Shown: piece by piece, positions 1-6,247 of the stretch | Layout of the letters: each line of letters opens with the position of its first letter | Numbering within the stretch: the first letter of the stretch is position 1 | Notes under the pieces: model-generated | What the model was told of the DNA's origin: nothing | Seen by the model: only the letters and a program-made list of their open reading frames with translations | Databases searched by the model: none | DNA from: Chloroflexota bacterium | GTDB taxonomy: Bacteria > Chloroflexota > Anaerolineae > Thermoflexales > Thermoflexaceae | DNA length: 6,300 bases | Reading direction: 5' to 3' | Assembly: GCA_030550075.1 (NCBI GenBank) | Contig: JAUQQB010000171.1 | Span: 1 to 6,300 of the forward strand | Made by a program: the position numbers and the translations under genes

Positions 1-84
1 CGGCCCCAAAAGCCCCCAGGAGGAAACCGCCTATATCCGTATAGACATTGCGGGAGAACGGCTGAATAGTTACCCCCAAACATC
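1..84. other. Gene-free left edge, possibly repeat or mobile-element DNA
   Basis: Downstream of the kinase-like stop codon there is no gene and no clear terminator. The bases 3-27 closely match, in inverted orientation, 6265-6288 near the right edge. On the minus strand GTAACTATTCAGCC (60-73) looks like a possible insertion-sequence end starting with GTAA. The stretch is too short to decide. Confidence 0.3.
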
Positions 85-690
85 CTATGCCTTCCAGAGA
101 ATCACCCCCAGCACAGTGGCATGGACCCGCTCCAGGGCCTCGCGGGCCTGGAGCAGATGGGCCCGATGGGTGTGGCGGGCACGAGCGATGAGAAGCGCCC
201 CATCGCTATGCTCCGCCAGCGCCAGGGTCCAGCTAACGGTTTGCGCCGGGGGGGCATAAATCAGGATCCGCTCCGCTCGCCGCCGGAGAGCTTGAAGGAG
301 TTCCCCAACCTTTCGAGGGCTGGGAGGCAATCCATCAGAGCCCGGGGCGCCGGCGGGCAGCAAGCTCAACCCGGGGATCCCGGTCTCCGCCAGGGTCGCA
401 TCGATGGGGCCTCCCATCCTGGCCAGCAGCGCGCGGAGCCCAGGTGAAGGGGGAACTCCCAGCGCCTCATGAAGCTGAGGCCGCTCCAGATCCGCATCCA
501 CCAGCAGGGTTTGGCGACCTGCCTCCGCAAAGGCGAGGCCCAGATTTAGCGCGACCTCAGCAGCCGCCTCCCCGGGGGACGCTGGCGTCAGGAGCAAGAC
601 CTGAAGCGGGTGCTCCAGGCGCAGCGCCTCCAGGTTAGCTCGCAGGATCCGATAGGCTTCGGCCACCATCGGCCAAGGTCGAGGTTCCAT
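85..690 (-). CDS. Degenerate BY-kinase/CpsD-like P-loop protein (predicted pseudokinase)
   Basis: This resembles the cytoplasmic BY-kinase (CpsD/YwqD/Wzc C-terminal) family, which partners Wzz-type co-polymerases in capsule or exopolysaccharide export. In the 201-aa reading from ATG at 690, the family's N-terminal EAYRILRANL is at 11-20, Walker A' LLVDADLERP at 62-71 and a VLGVIL end at 193-198. Walker A, normally PGEGKST, reads PGEAAAE (39-45), so the Lys and Ser/Thr are gone. Walker B, normally IDxPP, reads IYAPP (144-148), so the Asp is Tyr. No C-terminal tyrosine cluster follows. ATP hydrolysis and autophosphorylation are therefore unlikely; a structural or regulatory role with the Wzz proteins is inferred. 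The ATG lies 22 nt after the upstream wzz stop, with no clear Shine-Dalgarno. A TTG at 798 would give 237 aa but overlap wzz by 86 nt; residues just before the ATG look faintly family-like, so the start is uncertain. ATG at 669 is also possible. No terminator is visible after the stop. Confidence 0.85.
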   Translation of the reverse strand: MEPRPWPMVAEAYRILRANLEALRLEHPLQVLLLTPASPGEAAAEVALNLGLAFAEAGRQTLLVDADLERPQLHEALGVPPSPGLRALLARMGGPIDATLAETGIPGLSLLPAGAPGSDGLPPSPRKVGELLQALRRRAERILIYAPPAQTVSWTLALAEHSDGALLIARARHTHRAHLLQAREALERVHATVLGVILWKA

Positions 691-712
691 ATCGGCTGGA
701 GTCAGGCGAGGT

Positions 713-2005
713 TCACGAAAGGGCTTCCGGGATCTCTTCCCGCCGGGCGCCTGCAGGCGCTTCCATCCATCGGCGGAGATTCTCCACGCCTTCCTCAAAG
801 AACAGAACGATCAGCCCGACCATCAATCCCGCCAGGCCACCCAGGGCGACGTTCACGCGGGTCTGAGGTCGAAACCGAACATAGGTCGGCTCATCCACCA
901 GCAAAGCGTCAATTCGATCTTCCCGACGGAGCCTCTTGTTTTCCTCCTGTCGCCACTCCACAAACTGCTGCGCCCATCGCTTGGCGATCTGCTTCGCCAG
1001 CTCTCCATCGACGGCCCGCACCTCCAGGCGGATGACCATGCTGCGCTCATCCAGGGAAAGCGACATATTTCGACGCAACTGCTCAGGAGCCATCGCGATG
1101 TCCAGCTCCTGGATTACCCGGCGTGCGGAGGGCTGCGCGGGATCGTCGCCTCCATAGACGCTGGAGAGGATCTGAAGATAACTGTTCAGGAGGGTTTTGG
1201 CGGCCTGGCTCTGTCCGAAATCCGGCCGCGCCGGCTGCACCGCGATCGTCGCCACCGCCCGATACATCGGCGTCTGCAGCCGGCTATAGACGAAAGCAAG
1301 GCCTGCCGCGACCACGGGGAAGATCACCAGCGCCCATCCTCGCCGCCGCAGAAGCCGGAGGTAATACTGGAGAAGCAGCCATTGCTCCGTCGCCCGGGCC
1401 GCCCCCAGCTCCAGCCAGCCCATCAGCAGGGCCAGCGCCCCTCCCAGCACCAGCCCCATCAGCGCCCCCGCCGCCACATTGAATGTCGTCTGCGGGCGGA
1501 ATCGGCCGGCGACCGGCTGATCGACCAGGAGCGCGTCAATTTGATCCTCCTGCCGCAGCTTCATGTTCTCGGTCCGACGCCACTCGATAAACAGTTCCGC
1601 CCACGTCCGGGCGATCCGCTGGGCCACCTCTGGATCGTAAGATCGGACTTCCAGCTCGATCAGGAGGCTACGCTCATCGGCGGAGAAGATCGCATTCTGC
1701 CGCAACTGCTCCGGCGTCATATCCAGCTGCAGGGTCTGGATCACCCGGCTGGCAGAGGGTTGATGGAGATCCCCGCCCCCATAGGCGCTGGACATAATCT
1801 GCACATAACTGCTTAAGAGGGTTTTGGCGGCCTGGCTCTGTCCGAAATCCGGCCGCGCCGGCTGCACCGCAATCGTCGCCACCGCCCGATACACCGGTGT
1901 CTGTAGCCGGCTGTACACAAAGGCGCTCAGGGCGGTCATGATGGACAGGACCGGGATCAGCCACCCCCACCGCCGCAAAATCTGTGTGAGATCCCAAAGG
2001 CTCAT
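713..2005 (-). CDS. Tandem double-module Wzz/YveK-like polysaccharide co-polymerase
   Basis: This is predicted to be an inner-membrane polysaccharide co-polymerase that controls chain length or export of a surface glycan. Usual relatives of this two-helix type are about 200-250 aa; this one is 430 aa because the module occurs twice, with an exact, gapless period of 209 residues. Module A covers about 1-209 and module B about 210-418. Likely membrane helices are 13-31, 175-198, 222-240 and 383-403. Each module has a periplasmic part beginning YSRLQTP(V/M)YRA and containing VQPARPDFGQSQAAKTLL, and an RFRPQT segment before its second helix. Residues 27-75 and 236-284 are almost identical, whereas the rest is about 60% identical by eye. 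ATG at 2005 has GAGG six bases upstream (2012-2015). The kinase-like gene follows directly and is the expected cytoplasmic partner. The short C-terminal tail (to 430) has no kinase domain. The exact glycan substrate cannot be told. Confidence 0.9.
   Translation of the reverse strand: MSLWDLTQILRRWGWLIPVLSIMTALSAFVYSRLQTPVYRAVATIAVQPARPDFGQSQAAKTLLSSYVQIMSSAYGGGDLHQPSASRVIQTLQLDMTPEQLRQNAIFSADERSLLIELEVRSYDPEVAQRIARTWAELFIEWRRTENMKLRQEDQIDALLVDQPVAGRFRPQTTFNVAAGALMGLVLGGALALLMGWLELGAARATEQWLLLQYYLRLLRRRGWALVIFPVVAAGLAFVYSRLQTPMYRAVATIAVQPARPDFGQSQAAKTLLNSYLQILSSVYGGDDPAQPSARRVIQELDIAMAPEQLRRNMSLSLDERSMVIRLEVRAVDGELAKQIAKRWAQQFVEWRQEENKRLRREDRIDALLVDEPTYVRFRPQTRVNVALGGLAGLMVGLIVLFFEEGVENLRRWMEAPAGARREEIPEALS
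1190..1922. repeat. Intragenic direct repeat pair within the double wzz gene
   Basis: The segment 1190-1295 matches 1817-1922 at a constant offset of 627 nt (209 codons). I count 7 mismatches in 106 positions, and the first 54 positions (1190-1243 and 1817-1870) are identical. The flanking parts of the two modules are much more diverged. The matched block encodes the end of the first helix of each module and the adjacent periplasmic segment. The coordinates given span both copies. Confidence 0.9.
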
Positions 2006-2011
2006 GAAGTG

Positions 2012-2162
2012 CCTCGCTGCTTTCTATTAGACTTGTTTGCGGAATTCCCTCCTCCTCGCGGCTTGTGGGCCGCGGGGAGGGGGGAATTTTATGTTTGCCC
2101 TGGATGGAGGGATCGGCGAATTGCTCCGAAGTCTTAGAATTAACTGCTGTCAGGAGGGTCAA
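2012..2162 (-). promoter_or_regulatory. Candidate sigma70-type promoter and leader of the double wzz gene
   Basis: Read on the minus strand, TTGACC (2157-2162, five of six to the -35 consensus) is followed after 18 nt by TCTAAG (2133-2138, four of six to the -10 consensus). This would start transcription near 2126 and give a leader of about 120 nt. The leader contains the stem-loop at 2043-2088 and ends with GAGG (2012-2015), six bases before the ATG at 2005. Bases just upstream of the -35 contain two 10-nt repeats (see 2171-2190). The call rests on consensus matching and position only. Confidence 0.45.
2041..2090. terminator. 20-bp GC-rich stem-loop between the two wzz genes
   Basis: Arms 2043-2062 and 2069-2088 pair over 20 positions around a six-base loop (TTGTGG). 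Read as plus-strand RNA, all 20 pair, two of them as G-U (2050:2081 and 2056:2075), and a TTTTATGTTT tract follows, which is the shape of an intrinsic terminator. Read as minus-strand RNA, those two positions become A-C mismatches and no U tract follows, although 18 pairs remain. The genes here run on the minus strand. There it could end or attenuate transcription between the wzz genes or fold the leader of the second. It could also be a dispersed palindromic repeat. The structure is certain; the function is not. Confidence 0.5.
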
Positions 2163-2170
2163 GCGGGTCT

Positions 2171-2190
2171 ATCCCCTTTTATCCCCCTTT
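2171..2190. repeat. Tandem decamer repeat upstream of the wzz promoter
   Basis: ATCCCCTTTT (2171-2180) is followed directly by ATCCCCCTTT (2181-2190), and another AT then follows. With a 10-nt period the copies fall on the same face of the helix. They sit eight bases upstream of the candidate -35 box at 2157-2162, a usual place for an activator site or an A/T-rich contact. No regulator can be named. Confidence 0.4.
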
Positions 2191-2227
2191 ATCGCTTCGC
2201 GGCATAGAGAGGAAAAGTCCAGCCTGA

Positions 2228-2908
2228 TTATTTTCGCCGGCTCCGGGGGATCTCCCCCAACATCCGGAAGCCCAGGCGCTCCACGTCCGTTCGGTCCCAG
2301 ATCCGGGGATCCAGAAAGTAGGCCAGGAAGGCCAGGGTCAATCCGCCCAGGAGGCCCAGGGCGACCCAGAAGAGTGGTTCCAGCCGGGATCGAAGAGAAG
2401 GCGCGGTAGGGAAGGCCGCCGGCACATCGAGCGGTGTCAACGCCGCCATTCCTTCGCCAGCCTGGGGCCAGACCTGGCCGACCTCCCGACGCACCACCTC
2501 CACCGCCGCCCGGGCGATCGCCTCCGCCGTCCCGGGATCCGAGGCAGTGACATAAAGAACCACCAGGGAGCGCTGATAATCCGAAGTTAGGGCCCCCTGG
2601 ACGGCGGGAGAAGGGAGGGCAAGACCCTCCGCCTGCAACCGCGCTGCCACTCGTTCCGCGAAGTCCCGGCTTCGAACCCAGGCGGAGACGGCCGCGGCCA
2701 GGTATTCGCTGGATAGCCAGCGGTAGTAGCCTTCGTAATCGTAATCCCCGCGACCCTCCGGCCGGATCCCCACCGCCAGGCGGATCGAGGTCTGATAGGC
2801 AGGCGCTGGCGGGCGATCCACCCCGGCCGCAAGGAATCCCAGTGCGGTCGGGATCAGGGCCAGCCATCCCCATCGTTTCAGCACTCGAAACAGTTCCTCG
2901 AACGTCAT
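2228..2908 (-). CDS. Single-module Wzz/YveK-like polysaccharide co-polymerase
   Basis: This 226-aa protein has the layout of a capsule/exopolysaccharide chain-length regulator. It has a short cytoplasmic N-terminus (MTFEELFRVLKRWGW), a first helix at about 13-30, a periplasmic domain at about 31-175 with Pro-rich residues 159-170 (PLDVPAAFPTAP), a second helix at about 178-199 and a short cytoplasmic tail. The tail (DPRIWDRTDVERLGF, 200-214) resembles the segment that in YveK/CpsC relatives follows the second helix and meets the kinase. The ATG at 2908 is the first possible start, because an in-frame TGA lies only four codons upstream. The Shine-Dalgarno is weak (AAAGAG, about 12-17 bases upstream). 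It is clearly diverged from both modules of the next gene, so it is not a recent copy of them. It probably works with them in one export complex. The precise substrate is unknown. Confidence 0.85.
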   Translation of the reverse strand: MTFEELFRVLKRWGWLALIPTALGFLAAGVDRPPAPAYQTSIRLAVGIRPEGRGDYDYEGYYRWLSSEYLAAAVSAWVRSRDFAERVAARLQAEGLALPSPAVQGALTSDYQRSLVVLYVTASDPGTAEAIARAAVEVVRREVGQVWPQAGEGMAALTPLDVPAAFPTAPSLRSRLEPLFWVALGLLGGLTLAFLAYFLDPRIWDRTDVERLGFRMLGEIPRSRRK

Positions 2909-3065
2909 CAGGCGGAGTCAGCTCTTTCCACAATGATTTGTTGCAAATGATTTGTTGCACCGTTCGGAAACGGATTGTCCTACCCTACCTTCATCCCCTC
3001 CCCCCAAGCCGGAAGGACCATGGGGGTAAAAACCTTATCTGGGGCATCCTGTGTTCCATATATGA
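2909..3065 (-). promoter_or_regulatory. Gap between the GT4 and first wzz genes, with a 14-bp tandem repeat
   Basis: This gap is too large for simple read-through coupling, so it may hold a promoter for the first wzz gene, but I find no convincing -35/-10 pair. It contains a perfect tandem repeat of AATGATTTGTTGCA (2932-2945 and 2946-2959), starting 23 bases upstream of the wzz ATG. Inside it is the short palindrome ATTTG-TTG-CAAAT (2936-2948). A weak 6-bp inverted repeat (CCCCCA and TGGGGG on the minus strand) lies around 3002-3026. No U-tract terminator follows the GT4 stop. Confidence 0.35.
2932..2959. repeat. Perfect 14-bp tandem repeat upstream of wzz
   Basis: AATGATTTGTTGCA occurs twice back to back. 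It is A/T-rich against a GC-rich background. It overlaps the probable 5' leader or promoter of the single-module wzz gene, which suits a repressor or activator site or a slippage-prone repeat. The repeat is read directly from the sequence; its role is inferred. Confidence 0.6.
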
Positions 3066-4211
3066 TTATGAAAGCGAGACTTCCCAATGATCCAGTAGCA
3101 CCCGCTCCACATCCTGGCCCTGACGGGCGGCTTCCCACGCCAGCTCAGCGATCTTCTTTATTTTTTCCCGGAACACCTGTTTGTCAAACTGCTCCGCATG
3201 GCGCCGGATCACCCGGGGATCAAAGCGCAGGGCCTCGAAGCGGCGCACGGCCTCCGCCAGGCTCTCTGGCGTGGGCGCATCGAAGAAGACACCCGTCACA
3301 CCGTCCAACACCGTATCCAGCGCCCCACCGCCTGCGAAGGCGATCACCGGCCGCCCGGCGGCCATCGCCTCCACCGGCGCGATCCCGAAATCCTCCATCC
3401 CGGGGAACACAAAGGCCCGGCAGCGGGCGTAAAGATCCGCCAGCCGCTCCGCCGGAACCCGCCCCAGGAACGTGATGGTCGGCCCGGCCATCCGCCGCAG
3501 GCGCCGGCGGTCTCTGCCGTCCCCCACGATCACCAGGGGCAGCCCCAGCCGGTTGAACGCCTCAATGGCCAGGTCGATCCGCTTATACGGGATCAGGCGG
3601 GAGACGATCAAAAAGTAATCCTCGGTGTGGGTAGCAGGCTGGAAGCGCTGCACATCCACCGGCGGGTGGAGAAGGATCGATGGACGGCGGTAGAACTTCC
3701 GGATGCGGCGGGCCACCTCCCGCGAGATCGCGATGAAGGCATCCACCCGATCCGCCGCCGTCCGATCCCAGATCCGCAGGAGGGCGATCAGCGGCCGCAG
3801 CAGGCGGCGCAGCGGACCCGGCAGGCCCTCACGGGCGATGTATTCCTCATAAGCCCAGACATAACGGGTCGGCGTCAGACAGTAGCAGAGGTGAACCGCG
3901 GCGGGTCCCGTGACCACCCCATGGCAGAAGCCGCTCTTGTTCGAAATCACCACGTCATACCTGGAGAGGTTCAGCCCATCAAACGCCAGGGGATAGAGAG
4001 GAAGGTAAAGCTGGTGCTGCCGGTGGATGAACGGCAGGGCATCCAGCCAGGTGGTGTGGATCTCCCAGCCTCGATAATGGGCGGGCATTCGATCCCGGGC
4101 ATAGATGCTGGTGTAGATAGGAGCGCCGGGGAAGGCTTCCACCAGGGCCTCCAGCACCGCCTCGGCGCCCCCCATCTGATTGAGCCAGTCATGGACCAGG
4201 GCGACGCGCAT
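3066..4211 (-). CDS. GT4 family glycosyltransferase, WbaZ-like
   Basis: This is a GT-B fold, retaining glycosyltransferase that adds a sugar from a nucleotide donor to a growing lipid-linked glycan at the cytoplasmic face of the membrane. In the 381-aa reading, the N-terminal MRVALVHDWL and GGAEAVL are typical of the WbaZ-like branch, as is CYCLTPTRYVWAYEEYI at 109-125. The donor-binding half contains SRLIPYKRIDLAIEAF (204-219), VGDG, the E-x7-E pair EDFGIAPVE (E273, E281) and GGGALDTV (294-301). WbaZ itself is a mannosyltransferase, so mannose is a reasonable but unproven guess. ATG at 4211 is preferred because it matches the conserved N-terminus, but its AAGGAG lies only three bases upstream. 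TTG at 4226 would give 386 aa and overlap the rnhB stop by four bases (TTGA), as in translational coupling. It is likely co-transcribed with rnhB and the GT2 gene. Confidence 0.93.
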   Translation of the reverse strand: MRVALVHDWLNQMGGAEAVLEALVEAFPGAPIYTSIYARDRMPAHYRGWEIHTTWLDALPFIHRQHQLYLPLYPLAFDGLNLSRYDVVISNKSGFCHGVVTGPAAVHLCYCLTPTRYVWAYEEYIAREGLPGPLRRLLRPLIALLRIWDRTAADRVDAFIAISREVARRIRKFYRRPSILLHPPVDVQRFQPATHTEDYFLIVSRLIPYKRIDLAIEAFNRLGLPLVIVGDGRDRRRLRRMAGPTITFLGRVPAERLADLYARCRAFVFPGMEDFGIAPVEAMAAGRPVIAFAGGGALDTVLDGVTGVFFDAPTPESLAEAVRRFEALRFDPRVIRRHAEQFDKQVFREKIKKIAELAWEAARQGQDVERVLLDHWEVSLS

Positions 4212-4850
4212 GGGCTCCTTGCTCAATCTGCTTGAGATCCTTCCGGTTCAAGCAGCAAAGGCGAGCGAACCGGGGCGAAGGACCGGCGGTGGATGGGGCT
4301 GGGGCCGTGGGCCTGGAGGGCCTGGCGGTGGGCCGGCGTGCCGTAGCCCTTATGCCTCGCAAAGCCGTATCCCGGGTAAATCTGATCCATCTCCACCATC
4401 CATCGATCCCGCGTGACCTTGGCCACAATGGAGGCCGCCGCGGCGGACAGACAGCGGGCATCCGCCCGAACCAGGACTCGCTGGGGCAGCGGGACCGGCA
4501 GGGCCAGGGCGTCCACGATCAGCGCCTCGGGAGGAACGGACAGTGCCTCCAGGGCCCGCAGCATCGCCAGACGGGTCGCCGGGACGATGCCGAGGGCGTC
4601 GATCTCCTCCGGTCCCGCCATCCCGATCCCCACCGCCCGGGCAACCCGAAGGATCTCCGGGAAAAGAGCCTCCCGCTGCTCGGGGGTCAGGGTTTTGGAA
4701 TCCCGCACCCCCATCAGCGCCCGGCGCAGGCTCTTCGGGTCCGGCGGCAGGATCACCGCAGCGGCCGCCACCGGACCGGCCCAGGCGCCCCGTCCCGCCT
4801 CATCCAGGCCCGCCACGTTCCGACAGCCCTGACGCCAGAAAGCGGCCTCC

Positions 4851-5612
<762 letters not shown>

Positions 5613-5656
5613 GCTTCCCTCAAGGATCGCTGTGCTCCCTCAGGTGAGCAGGAAGC

Positions 5657-5686
5657 AGCATAGCATAAAGAATGCCTTCAGGACAA
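5657..5686 (-). promoter_or_regulatory. Candidate extended -10 promoter of the GT2-rnhB-GT4 operon
   Basis: On the minus strand TTGTCC (5681-5686, four of six to the -35 consensus) and TATGCT (5657-5662, four of six to the -10 consensus) are separated by 18 nt. The bases TGC directly before TATGCT make an extended -10. Transcription would start near 5650, giving a leader of about 38 nt before the GT2 ATG. It is the only reasonable promoter close to this gene. Confidence 0.5.
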
Positions 5687-5732
5687 GCTGGCTTCCCTCT
5701 TTGTATCCAGAGCCGTCCAGTTCCGGTTGATG

Positions 5733-5748
5733 GGATCAGCTCTGATCC
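5733..5748. repeat. 16-nt inverted repeat upstream of the GT operon promoter
   Basis: GGATCAG and CTGATCC (5733-5739 and 5742-5748) are perfect arms separated by two bases. It lies about 47 nt upstream of the -35 box, so it could be a dimeric regulator's site. It could also be chance. Confidence 0.3.
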
Positions 5749-5824
5749 TTTCTTTCTCCCCGTCGCTCTACGGGTTGTGGGAAGACGGATGTTGGACTGC
5801 ACAGTTCGCTCTGGACCAGGCGGG

Positions 5825-5839
5825 CCGCGGGACCCGCGG
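5825..5839. repeat. 15-nt GC palindrome
   Basis: CCGCGGG and CCCGCGG are perfect arms around one base (A5832), followed by TTT on the plus strand. It lies in gene-free DNA. The loop is too short for a normal terminator, so no function is proposed. Confidence 0.3.
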
Positions 5840-6079
5840 TTTCGGCGCATTGCGGAGACGGGGCAGTCCCCTCCTTCCCTTTTCTCTCCCGACAGCCCTC
5901 CGGGGCACCGGGAGATATGTTGTGGAAAGAGCAAGGTTATCTTTTGGCGGCCCCGCTCACCTCAAAAGCCATAGGTATAGGTAGAGGAATCGACAATCAT
6001 GAAACATGGGGAAACCTTGCTTCACGGCTCTTATGATAAAATCACGTCGTGTGCAACTTTATCCATGGATCTGATGAGA

Positions 6080-6107
6080 GGGCCTTCTGGAGGGAAGCGT
6101 AAGGCCC
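6080..6107. repeat. 7-bp stem-loop overlapping in pairing with the next hairpin
   Basis: GGGCCTT (6080-6086) and AAGGCCC (6101-6107) are perfect arms with a 14-base loop. AAGGCCC recurs at 6131-6137 in the 5' arm of the next stem-loop, so GGGCCTT could pair with either copy and the structures could be mutually exclusive. Confidence 0.35.
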
Positions 6108-6114
6108 CTTACCC

Positions 6115-6163
6115 TTTCTCCCCTCTCTTGAAGGCCCAAAGGGCTTCCGAGAGAGGGGAGAAA
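6115..6163. repeat. 23-position stem-loop (palindromic repeat)
   Basis: Arms 6115-6137 and 6141-6163 face each other around an AAA loop. As plus-strand RNA there are 20 Watson-Crick pairs, two G-U pairs and one A-C mismatch. As minus-strand RNA there are two mismatches and one G-U. No U tract follows on either strand, so it is not a standard terminator. The TTCTCCCCTCTC...GAGAGGGGAGAA style is like dispersed intergenic palindromes in many GC-rich genomes; membership of such a family is inferred. Confidence 0.55.
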
Positions 6164-6247
6164 ATATCCTTGAGGGGCTGGAGTGCCGCCCTCGGCGGCG
6201 CCTCAGTTCCCCTAAACCTCAAGAAATTGCGCATGGCATAAAATCAT

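Larger units (their letters stand above)
5690..6247. other. Gene-free stretch upstream of the GT operon
   Basis: I see no credible gene here. The open frames of 80-104 codons on either strand show no recognisable domain, have poor starts and run across the palindromes. The stretch contains inverted repeats at 5733-5748 and 5825-5839, a small hexamer repeat (ATAGGT twice near 5972-5983) and the paired stem-loops at 6080-6163. Its right half resembles repeat-rich intergenic DNA next to a mobile element. Confidence 0.6.

Noticed and set aside
540..600. A frameshift or sequencing error as the cause of the missing Walker A lysine
   Set aside because: The codons read cleanly through CTG ACG CCA GCG TCC CCC GGG GAG GCG GCT with conserved residues on both sides in the same frame, so the change is substitution and not a frame break. 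A base-level error cannot be ruled out without reads.
2228..2908. The single-module wzz gene as a third recent copy of the duplicated module
   Set aside because: It shares the general layout, but not the VQPARPDFGQSQAAK motif or any long identical DNA block, so it is an older, distinct paralogue.
2169..2960. A 263-codon minus-strand open frame overlapping the single-module wzz gene
   Set aside because: Its translation is a Gly/Arg/Pro-rich low-complexity string with no domain, whereas the overlapping frame encodes a protein with clear Wzz layout. It is a shadow of GC-rich coding DNA.
3198..4235. A 345-codon plus-strand open frame opposite the GT4 gene
   Set aside because: It is exactly antisense to a well-recognised glycosyltransferase and its His/Arg/Gln/Pro-rich product shows no motif. 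Such long antisense frames are expected in GC-rich genes.
5672..5974. Plus-strand and minus-strand frames of about 85-104 codons in the gene-free right part
   Set aside because: They have no domain or convincing ribosome site, and they overlap each other and the palindromes.
5999..6241. An 80-codon plus-strand open frame starting ATGAAACATGGGG
   Set aside because: It runs through the 23-position stem-loop and the 7-bp stem-loop, its product looks like translated repeat, and no homology pattern is visible.
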